From NCBI GenBank assembly GCA_944383415.1, contig CALWPK010000011.1:1-44839 (forward strand): a DNA stretch of 44,839 bases, in the 5' to 3' direction. A model generated the notes under the pieces. It had not been told where the DNA came from. It worked only from the letters and a program-made list of their open reading frames with translations, and did no database searches. The DNA is from an uncultured Clostridia bacterium (GTDB lineage Bacteria; Bacillota; Clostridia; Christensenellales; UBA1242). Below, piece by piece: positions 16,918 to 27,528 of this stretch (its first letter is position 1; the number at the start of each line of letters is the position of its first letter). A program made the translations under genes and the position numbers.

Positions 16918-17310
16918 CAAAAATTGGTAAAACAAACTTGTCATTAAAATCTATCTTTTTGACTTCATCGTAACTGTAGGAAAAATTTTATAACCAAGCG
17001 AACACTTAAAATGGCTGTGAATTGATTACACTTTGAATCGATTTTATGTCGCTCGCTTGCTTCGTTTTCGCAAAATATTTAAATTTGCTAAACTAAGTAT
17101 TTTAATTATCCATTTTGATTTTTGCTATACATTTTCTTTCCTTAGTGTAATGTTCGTAGTTTATCTACCCCAAAAATCAGTTTCTTTAGAATCAAAATTA
17201 TAACCGTTTAATTCATTAAACAGTGACTTTTTGTTGTTTGTTAGGTGGTAAGTAAAAAAAATTTTCATTTTCACTAACTAAATATGACATTCTTTTAAAA
17301 TGTTGGATGA

Positions 17311-18891
17311 TTATTTTTTAAGTTGGGTGTCAAGATAGGTTTCGTAGTCTATTTCTTTATCGTATTCTACTGTTGAATTGATGCGAATGATTCGATTGGC
17401 GACCGTGCTCATTATCTCTTCATCGTGAGTGGAGAAAATCATACATCCGTCAAATCTCTCCATTCCTTTGTTGAGCGCCGTGATTGACTCCAAGTCTAAA
17501 TGGTTCGTAGGCTCGTCTAGGAGCAAGAAATTGCCAGACTCTAGCATCATCTTTGCGAGCATACAGCGGACGCGTTCGCCTCCTGATAGCACCTTTGCTT
17601 TTTTCTCCGCCTCTTCTCCGCTGAACAGCATTCGTCCTAGCCAACTGCGCAGGAATGTGGCGTCATTTTCTTTCGTAAATTGTCCTATCCAATCCACTAG
17701 CGACAGATCTGAATTTTCGAAATATTCATTGTTGTTCTGAGGTAGATATGTGTGCGTGATTGTTTTTCCCCACGCCACTTCGCCCTTGAAATCAGTATCT
17801 CTTCCTGCCAAAATTTCAAACAGTGCTGTCACGACCGTACTATTGTCGCTAAGTAATGCAATTTTGTTGCCAGGACGAACTGTGAAAGACACATTTTCAA
17901 AAACTCCCTTTTTTGTAAGGTTTTTCACAAACAAAATGTCATTTCCTATTCTTTGCTCAAATTTGAAATCAATATATGGATATTTTCTGCTACTTGGCTT
18001 GATATCTTCGATCGTGAGGCGTTCCAATTCTTTTTTTCTGCTGGTTGCCTGCTTAGATTTCGAAGCATTTGCTGAAAATCGAGCGATGAATTCTTGCAAT
18101 TCTTTTGCTCTTTGCTCTGCTTTTTTGTTCTGATCTTTCTGCTGTTTCAATGCCAATTGACTAGATTCGTACCAAAAGTCGTAATTGCCTAAATACAAAT
18201 TGATTTTACCATAATCTATGTCGCAAATATGGGTACAAACTTTATTTAAAAAGTGCCTATTGTGACTGACAATAATAATAGTATTTTCAAAATTTAGAAT
18301 AAAATCTTCCAACCATCGGATGGTCTTTAAGTCCAAGTTGTTGGTAGGCTCGTCAAGGATCAGATTGTCAGGGTTGGAAAACAGGGCTTGGGCGAGCAAT
18401 ACTTTCACCTTGATCTTGCTATCTACATTTTTCATCAATTCGTTGTGAAGTTCCTTTGGAATATCTAGCGAATTGAGTAGACTTTCCGCATCACTCTCAG
18501 CATCCCAACCGTTGAGTTCCATAAACTCAGCCTCAAGTTCTCCCAATTTCACGCCGTCTTCTTCTGTGAAATCGGACTTTTGATAGTATATCTCTTTTTC
18601 ATCCATAATTTCAACAAGACGTTTATGCCCCATCAAAACAGTACGAAGCACGGTATAATCGTTGTACTTCTCTTGATTTTGCTCTAAAACTGACAATCTC
18701 TCGTTTTTAGGGATGATTACTTCTCCTTTGTTTGGCTCTAATTCTCCTGATAGTACTTTCATAAAAGTGGATTTCCCTGCACCATTGGCGCCTATCACTC
18801 CATAACAATTGCCCTTTGTAAATTTCAAATTCACTTCATCAAATAATTTCCTACTGCCGAATTGCACTGCTACATTGCTGACTGTAATCAT
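17311..18891 (-). CDS. ABC-F family ATPase (YbiT-like) with one degenerate ATP site
   Basis: This 526-residue twin-ATPase, soluble ribosome-associated family, closely follows the YbiT pattern (starts MITVSNVAVQFGSRKLF; ARFSANASKSKQATSRKKEL linker). NBD1 has an intact Walker A (GANGAGKST, 34-42) and Walker B (LILDEPTNNLD, Glu181), but its signature is VDSKIKV (156-162) instead of LSGGE or the family's TGSEKV. NBD2 has an intact signature LSGGERV (435-441) and Walker B (LLLDEPTNHLD), but its Walker A is LSDNSTVVTA (347-356), lacking the Lys. Since each ATP sits between Walker A of one half and the signature of the other, one composite site is intact and the other is lost on both faces. AAGGAG precedes the ATG. 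Expected role: translation factor or, less likely, antibiotic protection. Confidence 0.9.
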   Translation of the reverse strand: MITVSNVAVQFGSRKLFDEVNLKFTKGNCYGVIGANGAGKSTFMKVLSGELEPNKGEVIIPKNERLSVLEQNQEKYNDYTVLRTVLMGHKRLVEIMDEKEIYYQKSDFTEEDGVKLGELEAEFMELNGWDAESDAESLLNSLDIPKELHNELMKNVDSKIKVKVLLAQALFSNPDNLILDEPTNNLDLKTIRWLEDFILNFENTIIIVSHNRHFLNKVCTHICDIDYGKINLYLGNYDFWYESSQLALKQQKDQNKKAEQRAKELQEFIARFSANASKSKQATSRKKELERLTIEDIKPSSRKYPYIDFKFEQRIGNDILFVKNLTKKGVFENVSFTVRPGNKIALLSDNSTVVTALFEILAGRDTDFKGEVAWGKTITHTYLPQNNNEYFENSDLSLVDWIGQFTKENDATFLRSWLGRMLFSGEEAEKKAKVLSGGERVRCMLAKMMLESGNFLLLDEPTNHLDLESITALNKGMERFDGCMIFSTHDEEIMSTVANRIIRINSTVEYDKEIDYETYLDTQLKK

Positions 18892-19109
18892 AATTCTCCT
18901 TAAAAGTTAAATATAATATAACATACAAAATAATTTTTTGCAATAAAAATATACAATTTAATGCTTACTACATTCGTTTATATAATATAAAATTTCTGAT
19001 ATTAAATATTTAAAGTAATTTTTAGATTACCTTCGATAATCATTTTATCTAAAGAATAGAATTATATGAATTTTAATGTTTAATTATTGCATAGTTACTA
19101 TATTCTAAT

Positions 19110-19772
19110 TTATGATTTATTTGAAATTTTGAACTTGCAATTGTATAGTCGATTGAATAGAAAAATATCAAAACTTAGTATCACATATCCTATCAAAAAG
19201 CCTGCAGAAACATCAGAAAAATAATGTACTCCTAGATATATACGGCTCGCTCCAAGCATAAAGGTGGTGAATGAAAATAGTATTATCAAAAAGATTTTCA
19301 AACCTCTGTTTTTGACAAATTTATATGCAAAATAAATAAGCAATCCAAAAAAAGCAATACTCATCATTGCGTGTCCAGATGGAAAACTGAAACCTGACTC
19401 GGTTATTATATTAATGTCATTGGGTCGTGGGCGCCTAACAATGATTTTTATGACAAAATTGAATACTCCTACGATTATCAAATTGACTATTGCGGCTATA
19501 CCTAACCTTTTGTCTTTCAATGCTATCAGCAATACCAAAGATATCACTATCAGTCCATAAAACGATCCTATATGCGTAAATATCTTATAAAAATTTGTCA
19601 TAAAATTTGATTCAATATCATCGTGGAAAATGGAATAAAACACTTCATCTATCTTCAAACTGTCAAAATGAACGACAAAAACTTCAAGCGCAAAGAAAGC
19701 GATCATTGCAAGAATCACGATAGATAGATTGATACAAAATTTGATATTATTATTCTTCGTCTCTTCTGTCAT
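19110..19772 (-). CDS. PAP2-family membrane phosphatase
   Basis: The protein has about 220 residues and six hydrophobic segments. The three phosphatase motifs are KIIVRRPRP (KxxxxxxRP), FPSGHAMMS (PSGH) and SRIYLGVHYFSD (SRxxxxxHxxxD). Members remove phosphate from lipids such as undecaprenyl diphosphate or phosphatidate; the substrate here is unknown. The start is uncertain: a TATAAT at 19792-19797 favours ATG 19772, while ATG 19790 is also in frame. The 217-nt gap on its 5' side, toward nrdR's terminator, and on its 3' side shows no other gene. Confidence 0.88.
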   Translation of the reverse strand: MTEETKNNNIKFCINLSIVILAMIAFFALEVFVVHFDSLKIDEVFYSIFHDDIESNFMTNFYKIFTHIGSFYGLIVISLVLLIALKDKRLGIAAIVNLIIVGVFNFVIKIIVRRPRPNDINIITESGFSFPSGHAMMSIAFFGLLIYFAYKFVKNRGLKIFLIILFSFTTFMLGASRIYLGVHYFSDVSAGFLIGYVILSFDIFLFNRLYNCKFKISNKS

Positions 19773-19818
19773 TATTATTATTCTACTCATTATTATAAAA
19801 AACACAAATGATTTTCAT

Positions 19819-19852
19819 AAAAAAACAAAAAACTCAATTGGTCGATTGAGTT
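19819..19852 (-). terminator. Terminator downstream of nrdR
   Basis: On the minus strand AACTCAAT and ATTGAGTT form an 8-bp stem with a 6-nt loop, followed directly by a T-rich tract. It lies 31 nt after the nrdR stop. Confidence 0.88.
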
Positions 19853-19882
19853 TCCTAATGATTAAAATTATTCAAATCAGGT

Positions 19883-20317
19883 CTATCTATTGATAAATCT
19901 ACGCACGCCGTCAAAATTGTTGCAATCTGAATGCTGAGTATAATAAACCAAACAAGCCATAGCACTGACCTCGATCAAAACGTCCATTGCCACGCGAACG
20001 ATGTCTTTTGTGGTGATTTCTTGTTGCTGTAGACTCAATAGATTAGTTTCGATTTTATTCGCTATATCTTCGGCGGATTCGGCAACGTTTGTACAATATG
20101 TAGCGTATTTGATACTATCCTGCAATTTTTCAAGTTTAAATGGCTCTCTCAAATTGTCCACATTCGTAACAATCATCGGATTGCGTTCCACCGTTTCATA
20201 AGTCGTAAAACGTTTGCCACAACGCAAACATTCCCTCCTTCTACGTATGCTCATATCCTTTAGATATCTACTATCAACCACTTTACTCTCATTATTTCCG
20301 CAAAATATACATCTCAT
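19883..20317 (-). CDS. nrdR: Transcriptional repressor NrdR
   Basis: The repressor has 144 residues and controls ribonucleotide reductase genes in response to ATP/dATP. The N-terminal zinc ribbon has MRCIFCG and CLRCGKRFTTYE, followed by the ATP-cone starting at VERNPMIVTNVD. Its length is the family norm. GGGAG precedes the ATG. It is transcribed alone and ends at a strong terminator. No reductase gene or NrdR box is seen in this window. Confidence 0.96.
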   Translation of the reverse strand: MRCIFCGNNESKVVDSRYLKDMSIRRRRECLRCGKRFTTYETVERNPMIVTNVDNLREPFKLEKLQDSIKYATYCTNVAESAEDIANKIETNLLSLQQQEITTKDIVRVAMDVLIEVSAMACLVYYTQHSDCNNFDGVRRFINR

Positions 20318-20472
20318 CTTAATTTCTCCCTAGTATATATTATTGCACATTTCGACAAATTTTACAAATAAAATGATTGATATTTTTGATATTTTTTTTT
20401 AGTTTTTACCCGTTTTTATAAATTGTATTTTATCTTATATTTTTTAAATTTTAATTTCAAACTAACATTTTA

Positions 20473-20808
20473 TCACTGTTTTGTATATTTTCCATTATCT
20501 AGTGTAATTACATTCGGTCTACCTCTACCCCTAGATTGAGGTTGTTTTGATTGAGGTGGGGTTTCGTCAATATATAATTCTACCAGAATGACATCTACTC
20601 CAATTTTGCACACGCAATTGTATGGAATGAATAGTTCGCGATTGCTCCTAAACATTCCCCAAAAGCCCTGATTTGGCTGAGGAACAACGAAACCTAACGT
20701 ACAGGCAGTCACAACGTCAAAAATCACATCTGTGATATGCCCTAGACATTTGCCGTCCACAGTGTTGATAACCTGCTTACTCTTAAGTTCAAGGAAAGAA
20801 ACTTCCAT
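20473..20808 (-). CDS. YlmC/YmxH-type PRC-barrel protein
   Basis: The protein has 111 residues. Residues 1 to about 80 form a PRC-barrel: SFLELKSKQVINTVDGKCLGHITDVIFD matches the opening of the YlmC/YmxH family, usually found in spore-forming Bacillota. The C-terminus adds a Gln/Pro/Arg tail (PPQSKQPQSRGRGRP). No Shine-Dalgarno is visible before the ATG; a TATAAT directly abuts the start codon and cannot serve as its -10 box. The function is unknown, though one homolog is linked to sporulation. Confidence 0.82.
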   Translation of the reverse strand: MEVSFLELKSKQVINTVDGKCLGHITDVIFDVVTACTLGFVVPQPNQGFWGMFRSNRELFIPYNCVCKIGVDVILVELYIDETPPQSKQPQSRGRGRPNVITLDNGKYTKQ

Positions 20809-21221
20809 ATTATAAGTTATGTTAAAATTTAGAATAAAATGTCAAATTTTGGAATTTTCTTCATTTAAAATATCAAAAATTTATATATTTCTATTATATT
20901 ATCCTTTGATTACCAAAATGACTATCTGTTTCACCATACGTCATTATTTTTAAGAAAGAAAATCGTGATATCACATTAAACAGCATTTTCATACAACGAT
21001 TAATACTTCAGTCATATAATGATTTATAAACTATATGATAATAGAATTCAATAAGTTATCAGTACTCATTAAAATCTGTATTTTAGATTTAGGCATCTAT
21101 TTATCCTCTTTCTCCTGATCGTGCTATAAGATAGAGCAATTTCGATATATGTCATAATTGTTGATAATTTAATATACATATAGTGACAATATTTATCTTG
21201 AGGTCTCACAAAATTCTATTT
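20809..21221. other. Gap between ylmC and parC
   Basis: This 413-nt stretch is very AT-rich. I see no open frame with a ribosome site, no clear terminator for parC and no recognisable RNA. Only short weak inverted repeats occur (for example TGCT/AGCA near 21121-21140). Confidence 0.5.
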
Positions 21222-23669
21222 TTAATTTAGATACAGACCGACTTCTTTTAGGTTCATCTTAACTTTTGGTATTATTGGCTTGCAAAGGCTTGTACGTGTC
21301 TGAATAGGAATATCATTGACATCCACAGAGTGCAATTTATCTTTCTCCTCAAGCACTATTTCACCGGTGACAACAGGAGAAATAACGGCGAATATCTTGT
21401 CTTTTCCACTAGTGATTTTCAGTCCTTTTCTATTCCTTGCCCCAATGGGAATTTCATTCAAACTAAATTTCTTCGCATTGCCCTCAGGTGTGACTACCAA
21501 AACTCTATCCAGCGTATTTACCTGACTAGCAAACATTACTTTTTCGCCATCTCCCAGATTCATTCCTATCACTCCACCGCTATTTCGTTTGTTGACTGGA
21601 GCGGTCTTGTATTCAAAATTAACAGCCATTCCGCCAGAACTTACCATCAAAATTGAAGGTAGGTTATCATTGATCTGAACAGAAATCACGCGGTCAAAAT
21701 CTTTGAGTTTCAAAGCAATACTACCAGATTTTAAATCCAAATATTCGCTAGTTTCCACTCGTTTGATATATCCGTCCTGCGTCATTATAATGAGTTCCCG
21801 ACTCTCTTTCAATTCGTTCTCGTCAAATATTCCCACCACTTTTTCCTTGTTCTCAAAATTGGTGATATTCTCTAACGCCGTGCCCTTCTGGCTAAATTTT
21901 GAATTAGGGATATCTCGCACAGAGATTTTGAAAAATTTACCAAAATTGGTGAAAAGACATACGCTACCATTACTACTCGTATGTACCACTGCCTTGTGCA
22001 ACGCATTAACATTTTCATATTTATATGTAGGACTTGCTGATTGAATTTGTTTGATATCTAGCGTCTTGATTCTAAGTCCGTCAATAGATACCGCCACCGC
22101 ACATTCTGTGTCTAGCAATTTTTCAATAGGAGTGATATCGTAGGTCTCGAAATCTTTTACGATTTTCGTTTTTCTAGGATGTGCGTAATTATCTTTTATC
22201 TCTCTCAATTCCTTTTTGATAACTCCGAATTGCAAGTCTTTGCTATTTAAAATTGCTGTCAATTCTGCAATTAATTTTCTTAGTTCTGCCAGTTCCTCTT
22301 GCAATTTGACCGTTTCAAGATTGGTCAGTCTACTTAGACGCATATCAAGTATGGCTTGCGCCTGCACTTCAGTGAAATTGAAACGAGCGATGAGCCTTGT
22401 CTTTGCCTCAGTAGTGGATGAGGATGTTTTGATAATTTTTATAACTTCATCAATGTTTTGGATAGCAATGACTAGACCTTCTAAAATGTGAGCACGCGCT
22501 TTTGCTTTGTCCAAATCAAATTTTGTCCTTCTAACAATCACGTCCAACTGAAATTTGATATAATACGACAGGTAATCTAGCAGTCCCAACTGCTTTGGAC
22601 TGCCATCTGCTATTGCTACTACATTATAGTTGAAATTCATCTGCATATCTGTGTGTTTTAACAAAATTCCTATAATATTATCTATATCTGCATCTTTTTT
22701 CAACGTAATGACAGCACGCATACCAGTTTTATCAGATTCGTCTAAAATATCTAGTATGTCAGCCAATTCGTCTTTCATTTTCTCTTTCAACGCATTGACC
22801 GATTTCAAAAATTCTGCTTTATTCACTTGATATGGCAATTCTGTGATAACAATATTGGTACGTCCGCCCTTATCGTCCTCAGTGTGAAAAACTGCACGCA
22901 TTGACACTTTACCGCGACCTACAGCGTACGCTTCTCGCATCTCTTGCGAAGCACAAACCATACCTCCTGTTGGGAAATCTGGTCCTTTCACAATTTTCAG
23001 CATCTCGTCAAGACTGATATTCGGATTGTCAATATATGCAATACATCCGTCTATCATCTCTCCAAGATTGTGAGTGGGGATATTTGTAGCAAGTCCGACC
23101 GCTATACCTGACGCACCATTCACAAAAAGATTTGGAAAACGTCCAGTCATATAGTCCGGCTCTTTGATTGTGTCGTCAAAATTGAAACTGAAACTAACAG
23201 TATCTTTATCTAAATCTTTCATCAGTTCTAGAGCAAGTGGAGTCAATCTAACTTCTGTATAACGCATAGCAGCGGCAGGATCTCCGTCTATAGAGCCAAA
23301 ATTTCCTTGCCCTTCCACCAAGCATTCACCCATAACGAAGTCTTGTGCTAGACGAACCATAGCACCATAGACAGATGAGTCTCCGTGTGGATGGAATTTC
23401 CCAAGTGTGTCTCCCACTATACGTGCAGATTTTTTGAATGGTTTATCCGGAGTGACGCCTAATTCAAGCATATCGAACAATATACGACGCTGCACAGGCT
23501 TCAATCCGTCCTCAACACGAGGTAGAGCCCTATCCATAATGACATACTCGCTATATGGGAGCATCGAGGTAGCCATCACCTCTTCTACCGTCTTTTCAAA
23601 CAGATTACCACTAGGTTCAATTGACTTTATTTTGTCTACACGGTCTTCATCATTTCTAATTGTACTCAT
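21222..23669 (-). CDS. parC: Type IIA topoisomerase subunit A, probably ParC
   Basis: The protein has 815 residues and is the DNA-cleaving subunit, with catalytic Tyr137 in AAAMRYTEV. The N-terminal winged-helix domain contains the quinolone region [17 protein letters not shown]; Ser98 aligns with E. coli GyrA Ser83, and the usual acidic residue four positions on (Asp87) is Gly102 here. The C-terminal beta-pinwheel lacks a canonical GyrA box (QRRGGKG), which favours topoisomerase IV over gyrase. The ATG overlaps the stop of the partner gene (ATGA), so the subunits are translationally coupled. Role: decatenation of replicated chromosomes. Confidence 0.88.
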   Translation of the reverse strand: MSTIRNDEDRVDKIKSIEPSGNLFEKTVEEVMATSMLPYSEYVIMDRALPRVEDGLKPVQRRILFDMLELGVTPDKPFKKSARIVGDTLGKFHPHGDSSVYGAMVRLAQDFVMGECLVEGQGNFGSIDGDPAAAMRYTEVRLTPLALELMKDLDKDTVSFSFNFDDTIKEPDYMTGRFPNLFVNGASGIAVGLATNIPTHNLGEMIDGCIAYIDNPNISLDEMLKIVKGPDFPTGGMVCASQEMREAYAVGRGKVSMRAVFHTEDDKGGRTNIVITELPYQVNKAEFLKSVNALKEKMKDELADILDILDESDKTGMRAVITLKKDADIDNIIGILLKHTDMQMNFNYNVVAIADGSPKQLGLLDYLSYYIKFQLDVIVRRTKFDLDKAKARAHILEGLVIAIQNIDEVIKIIKTSSSTTEAKTRLIARFNFTEVQAQAILDMRLSRLTNLETVKLQEELAELRKLIAELTAILNSKDLQFGVIKKELREIKDNYAHPRKTKIVKDFETYDITPIEKLLDTECAVAVSIDGLRIKTLDIKQIQSASPTYKYENVNALHKAVVHTSSNGSVCLFTNFGKFFKISVRDIPNSKFSQKGTALENITNFENKEKVVGIFDENELKESRELIIMTQDGYIKRVETSEYLDLKSGSIALKLKDFDRVISVQINDNLPSILMVSSGGMAVNFEYKTAPVNKRNSGGVIGMNLGDGEKVMFASQVNTLDRVLVVTPEGNAKKFSLNEIPIGARNRKGLKITSGKDKIFAVISPVVTGEIVLEEKDKLHSVDVNDIPIQTRTSLCKPIIPKVKMNLKEVGLYLN

Positions 23670-25615
23670 TCATTCTCCTTTTTCTTCTCGAAAGTCTCAA
23701 AATTATCCAATTTATTAAAGTTGGCATTTTTGTTTATATAATCTTTTCTAGGTCCGACATCGTCTCCCATCCACATTGATATCTCTTTGTCTGCCAGGAC
23801 TGCATCCTCAACAGTGACACGTATCATACTACGCCTTGCCGGATCCATAGTGGTGGACCACAATTGCTCAGCACTCATTTCTCCCAAACCTTTATATCTT
23901 TGTAAAGTATAATTTTTGATATTCGAGGTGACGGCTTCAAGTTCCTCATCGGTATAGCAGTACCACTCTCTATCTTTGGTCTTGACCTTGTACAGCGGAG
24001 GCATACCTACATAAATATTGCCATTCGTGATGAGTGGTCGCATATATCTGAAAAAGAAAGTTAGCAGTATACACCTAATGTGCATACCATCTTGGTCTGC
24101 ATCGCTAAGAATGATGATTTTGTTGTATTTCAGATTTTCCAATTTGAAATCTTCTCCTATGCCTGTCCCGATAGCACCTATGATGGTACGTATCTCTTCA
24201 TTGGCTAGGACTTGGTCTATTCGCTTTTTTTCGCTATTCAATGGTTTTCCTCTTAGAGGTAGTATTGCCTGATAATATCTATCACGCCCTTGTTTCGCCG
24301 TGCCTCCTGCAGAGTCTCCCTCTACAATAAACACTTCATTAATGTCGGGATTTTTGCTTGTACAATTGGCAAGTTTTCCAATCAGCATACTTCCCTCAAT
24401 TGAATTTTTCGCACGCGTCAAATCTTTCGCCCGTTTTGCTGCCGCTCGAGTGCGTGCTGCCCCCTTCGCTTTCTCTATTATAATATTACCTATATTCTCA
24501 TTCTTCTTGCTCACAAAAAATTCATTCAGTCCCTGTGTGCAAATCGTCTCTACTCTAGAACGTGCCTCAACGTTGCCAAGTTTAGTCTTGGTCTGCCCTT
24601 CAAATTGTACATTTTTCATCTTGATTGACAGCACCGCCACCAATCCTTCCCTAAAATCGTCTCCTATGAAAGGAACGTCTTTATCTTTAATGAGTCCGTG
24701 TTTTTTCGCAAAATCATTCAGCACTTTAGTAAGAGCAGTTTTGAATCCGACTTCGTGTGTTCCGCCTTCTGGCGTTGGGATGTTGTTGACATAACTAAAA
24801 ATACTCTCATTGTAGTTGTCCACATATTGAAGCGCTAGAGATACATAGGTATCCTCAATCTCATTCTCTATATAAATAGGTGGCACAAACAAAGGTTTCC
24901 TATCAATTGTAAGACTTGTGACATAGTCGCGAATGCCACCCTCATAGCATAGTGTTTCTTTTCTATTCGTGCGTTCATCAATCAATTCTATATGTACACC
25001 CTTGTTTAAAAATGCCGTTTCTTTCAACCTTTCATAAACTGTATCAAAATTGAAATTAATATCGCCAAATACTCTATCGTCTGGCAAAAAACGAACATAC
25101 GTACCTTTTAGTGTCGTATTACCCATCTGTTTTAGGTGAATGACGGGCACCCCACTATGAATTTTGCCATTTTTCTCTACAGACTCAAAACGGGCAAAAT
25201 ATTTTTTCCCATCCTTATATACTGTGACTTCAAGATACCTACTGAGTGCATTAGTGACAGACGCACCTACGCCGTGCAATCCTCCTGAATATTTGTAATT
25301 GTGATCGCTGAATTTTCCGCCCGCGTGCAATTGCGTGAATACCACTTCCACACCACTGATTTTGAGTTTTGGATGCGGACTAACTGGTATGCCTCTACCA
25401 TTATCCTGCACCGATGCCGTGCCATCTTTGTGTAACACTACTTCCACCTTGTTGCCATAACCATTAGCAACCTCGTCTATTGCATTGTCGATTATCTCCC
25501 ACAGCAAATGATGTAAACCTTTTGGCCCTGTAGTGCCAATATACATACCTGGACGCATACGCACCGCATCCAAACCCTCTAAAACAATTAAATCTTTTGA
25601 ATCATAACTAGCCAC
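23666..25615 (-). CDS. parE: Type IIA topoisomerase subunit B, probably ParE
   Basis: This 649-residue ATPase subunit starts at GTG 25615 with GGGGAGA 3 nt upstream. GHKL motifs are [16 protein letters not shown] and [17 protein letters not shown]. The TOPRIM domain has [17 protein letters not shown], and [11 protein letters not shown] holds the metal-binding Asp residues. The segment [22 protein letters not shown] and the FRYMRPLI motif are typical of the clostridial ParE-like group rather than GyrB beside recF. It is cotranscribed with parC. Role: ATP-driven strand passage with ParC. Confidence 0.88.
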   Translation of the reverse strand: MASYDSKDLIVLEGLDAVRMRPGMYIGTTGPKGLHHLLWEIIDNAIDEVANGYGNKVEVVLHKDGTASVQDNGRGIPVSPHPKLKISGVEVVFTQLHAGGKFSDHNYKYSGGLHGVGASVTNALSRYLEVTVYKDGKKYFARFESVEKNGKIHSGVPVIHLKQMGNTTLKGTYVRFLPDDRVFGDINFNFDTVYERLKETAFLNKGVHIELIDERTNRKETLCYEGGIRDYVTSLTIDRKPLFVPPIYIENEIEDTYVSLALQYVDNYNESIFSYVNNIPTPEGGTHEVGFKTALTKVLNDFAKKHGLIKDKDVPFIGDDFREGLVAVLSIKMKNVQFEGQTKTKLGNVEARSRVETICTQGLNEFFVSKKNENIGNIIIEKAKGAARTRAAAKRAKDLTRAKNSIEGSMLIGKLANCTSKNPDINEVFIVEGDSAGGTAKQGRDRYYQAILPLRGKPLNSEKKRIDQVLANEEIRTIIGAIGTGIGEDFKLENLKYNKIIILSDADQDGMHIRCILLTFFFRYMRPLITNGNIYVGMPPLYKVKTKDREWYCYTDEELEAVTSNIKNYTLQRYKGLGEMSAEQLWSTTMDPARRSMIRVTVEDAVLADKEISMWMGDDVGPRKDYINKNANFNKLDNFETFEKKKENE

Positions 25616-25676
25616 GATCTCTCCCCTTTTTTTTAAGTTTTTATATAATTAAACTAATTATACCAAAAATTAAAAA

Positions 25677-26771
25677 TTAATGCAATAAAATTAAATTAAT
25701 GCATTTTTTTGAAAGAACATCGCTATTAAAATACAAATATTTCTTGTCATCAATGACATTTGCAATCAATTTTTCTATCAATGTTATATAATCTATACCT
25801 ACAGGTTCGAATAGATAAAATGCCATACTGCCAGGTATTGTGTTTATTTCGTTGAAGTACAAAACTTTTTTGTCCTCATCAAAAATATAGTCTATTCGCA
25901 CTATTCCTCGCATATTCAATGCCCTGTATATCATCTTGGTATACGAATCAATTTTATTTTTCAATGTTTTACTGATTTTCGCTGGAATTATCCTGTCTCC
26001 TCCCTTTGATTTGTTCAAATTAATGTACTTTTCGTCAAAAGACAGAAATTCATCTTTTGAAATAGGTTGCTCTATCGCACTTAAAATCAATTCCCCATTA
26101 TCCAAGATGCACGCTTGATTGTATTCTATTTTGTTGACTATTCTCTCCTCGATTAGCGCCGACTCATCCATTAAGAGTATCGCATCAACCTGTTCAACAA
26201 AATTCGATTTGTCTACCGTCTTGACGCCGATACTGGAACCTAATGAATTCGGCTTCGCTATCAAATATTTGGAAAAATTTTCGTTTATATCTTTTATCGC
26301 CTCTTCATAATTATCTCTATTAATTTTTATTCCTTTTATTGTCGGGACGATATCTTTTAATAGTGTTTTAGTAAGGTTTTTATCCATCGCGATATGAGAT
26401 GGCAAACTGCCTGCATCTGTAGAACGAATTTTATTCATCGCAAAGAAACTATGTAAGTCTCCATTTTCGCCCACACCACCGTGACAGCAATTTATAATCA
26501 CTGCTATATCACAATATTTTTTGAAAAACATATTTTTAAAATATATTGCTCCGTTGTGTAGAATTATTTGTTTCAATTTGATTTTTGATTTATCTACGAA
26601 AAAACTGATATCTTCAATGCAGGTTGCTAAATAAAAATTGTTATCTAAGCCTAGATAGATTTTTTCCAATTTGTATTTTGATTCTAAATTTTTGCATAGT
26701 TGCATACCAGTAATAATTGATATATCGTGCTCGCAACTAGCCCCTCCGAAAATTACACATAATCTTTCCAT
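25677..26771 (-). CDS. ddl: D-alanine--D-alanine ligase
   Basis: This ATP-grasp enzyme has 364 residues and makes the D-Ala-D-Ala dipeptide for peptidoglycan. The N-terminal FGGASCEHDISIITG (Glu contacts the first D-Ala), HGGVGENGDLHSFF, the ATP-grasp loop KPNSLGSSIGV and the metal-binding end YFNEINTIPGSM are visible. Family length is normal. It lies 60 nt upstream of parE in the same direction, without a terminator between. It diverges from an alpha/beta-hydrolase gene and a murF gene, grouping two consecutive steps of cell-wall precursor synthesis. It has no clear ribosome site. Confidence 0.95.
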   Translation of the reverse strand: MERLCVIFGGASCEHDISIITGMQLCKNLESKYKLEKIYLGLDNNFYLATCIEDISFFVDKSKIKLKQIILHNGAIYFKNMFFKKYCDIAVIINCCHGGVGENGDLHSFFAMNKIRSTDAGSLPSHIAMDKNLTKTLLKDIVPTIKGIKINRDNYEEAIKDINENFSKYLIAKPNSLGSSIGVKTVDKSNFVEQVDAILLMDESALIEERIVNKIEYNQACILDNGELILSAIEQPISKDEFLSFDEKYINLNKSKGGDRIIPAKISKTLKNKIDSYTKMIYRALNMRGIVRIDYIFDEDKKVLYFNEINTIPGSMAFYLFEPVGIDYITLIEKLIANVIDDKKYLYFNSDVLSKKCINLILLH

Positions 26772-26820
26772 ACATTTTATTTATGATGAAACAAAAAAAA
26801 TTGTTTGCATAAATATTAAT

Positions 26821-27528
26821 ATGAATTTTATCTTCAAACAAGAAATAATAGATTACACCTTTCTTGATACGAAAAAAGAAAAGACTGTTTTGTTCTTGCA
26901 CGGATGGGGAGGAGATAAAAATTCTTTTTTGTCTAGTTTCAACCTTTTGTCTGCAAAATATAATCTATTGAGCGTCACAATGCCAACGATTTCCCCTACT
27001 CGTGAGGCGTGGACGCTAATGGATTACACTGACTTAATTTTAAGTATATTAAAAACACACAATATAAAATCCGTATATTTGGTCTGCCACAGTTTTGGCT
27101 TTAGAGTAGCATCTGTTTTGAAAGAATTTTTTAAAATCGAAAAAATAGTCGTGACCGCAGGTGCAGGTATTAGAAAAATTAGCCCATATAAAAAAATTGA
27201 AAATGAAAACAATATCCTCCTTTTACAACAAAAAAAGTTTAAATATTTATACGAAAAAATCGCAAGTGGAGAATTCAAGAATTTGTCAAAGTTTAACAAA
27301 ATGACATTTAAAAACATAGTAAATACAAACACAAAAAATTTAATCAAATTTTCCTGTCCGATGTTACTTTTTTGGGGCAAAAAAGATATAGCAACTAAAT
27401 ATAAATTCGCAAAATTTATCAAGAGAAAAAATAATGTAAAGTTGATTGCTGTCAATTCAGATCACTTCGCATATTTGAAAGAAAATGCATTGTTCAACAA
27501 TGCTTTGGTAGAGTTTTTATGTCAATGA
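26821..27528 (+). CDS. Alpha/beta-hydrolase fold protein
   Basis: The product has 235 residues, starting at ATG 26821; the frame is open further upstream only because it overlaps ddl on the other strand. The oxyanion motif LHGWGG (about 29-34) and nucleophile elbow VCHSFGF (Ser) are clear. LLFWGKKDIAT carries the likely acid and NSDHFAYL near the end the His. The charge-rich sequence resembles small esterase or lipase-like family members; the substrate is unknown. The 3' end overlaps murF by 10 nt, so the two are coupled and a role near the cell wall or lipid carrier is conceivable. No Shine-Dalgarno is visible. Confidence 0.85.
   Translation: MNFIFKQEIIDYTFLDTKKEKTVLFLHGWGGDKNSFLSSFNLLSAKYNLLSVTMPTISPTREAWTLMDYTDLILSILKTHNIKSVYLVCHSFGFRVASVLKEFFKIEKIVVTAGAGIRKISPYKKIENENNILLLQQKKFKYLYEKIASGEFKNLSKFNKMTFKNIVNTNTKNLIKFSCPMLLFWGKKDIATKYKFAKFIKRKNNVKLIAVNSDHFAYLKENALFNNALVEFLCQ

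Larger units (their letters stand above)
16855..17310 (-). other. Gap between yqfC and the ABC-F gene
   Basis: This 456-nt stretch contains the yqfC -10 box and a terminator (16891-16917). From 16920 to 17310 I see no coding frame of note and no recognisable RNA; a palindrome lies at 17206-17221. Confidence 0.6.

Noticed and set aside
17206..17221. Palindrome GTTTAATTCATTAAAC as a terminator
   Set aside because: All but two stem pairs are A-T, the loop is too short to form, and no T tract follows on either strand.
20809..20814. TATAAT directly before the ylmC start as a promoter
   Set aside because: It abuts the ATG, so transcription from it would begin inside the gene.
26671..26820. Longer N-terminus for the alpha/beta hydrolase
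   Set aside because: The extra 50 codons overlap ddl on the other strand and do not resemble the family; the hydrolase fold begins soon after ATG 26821.
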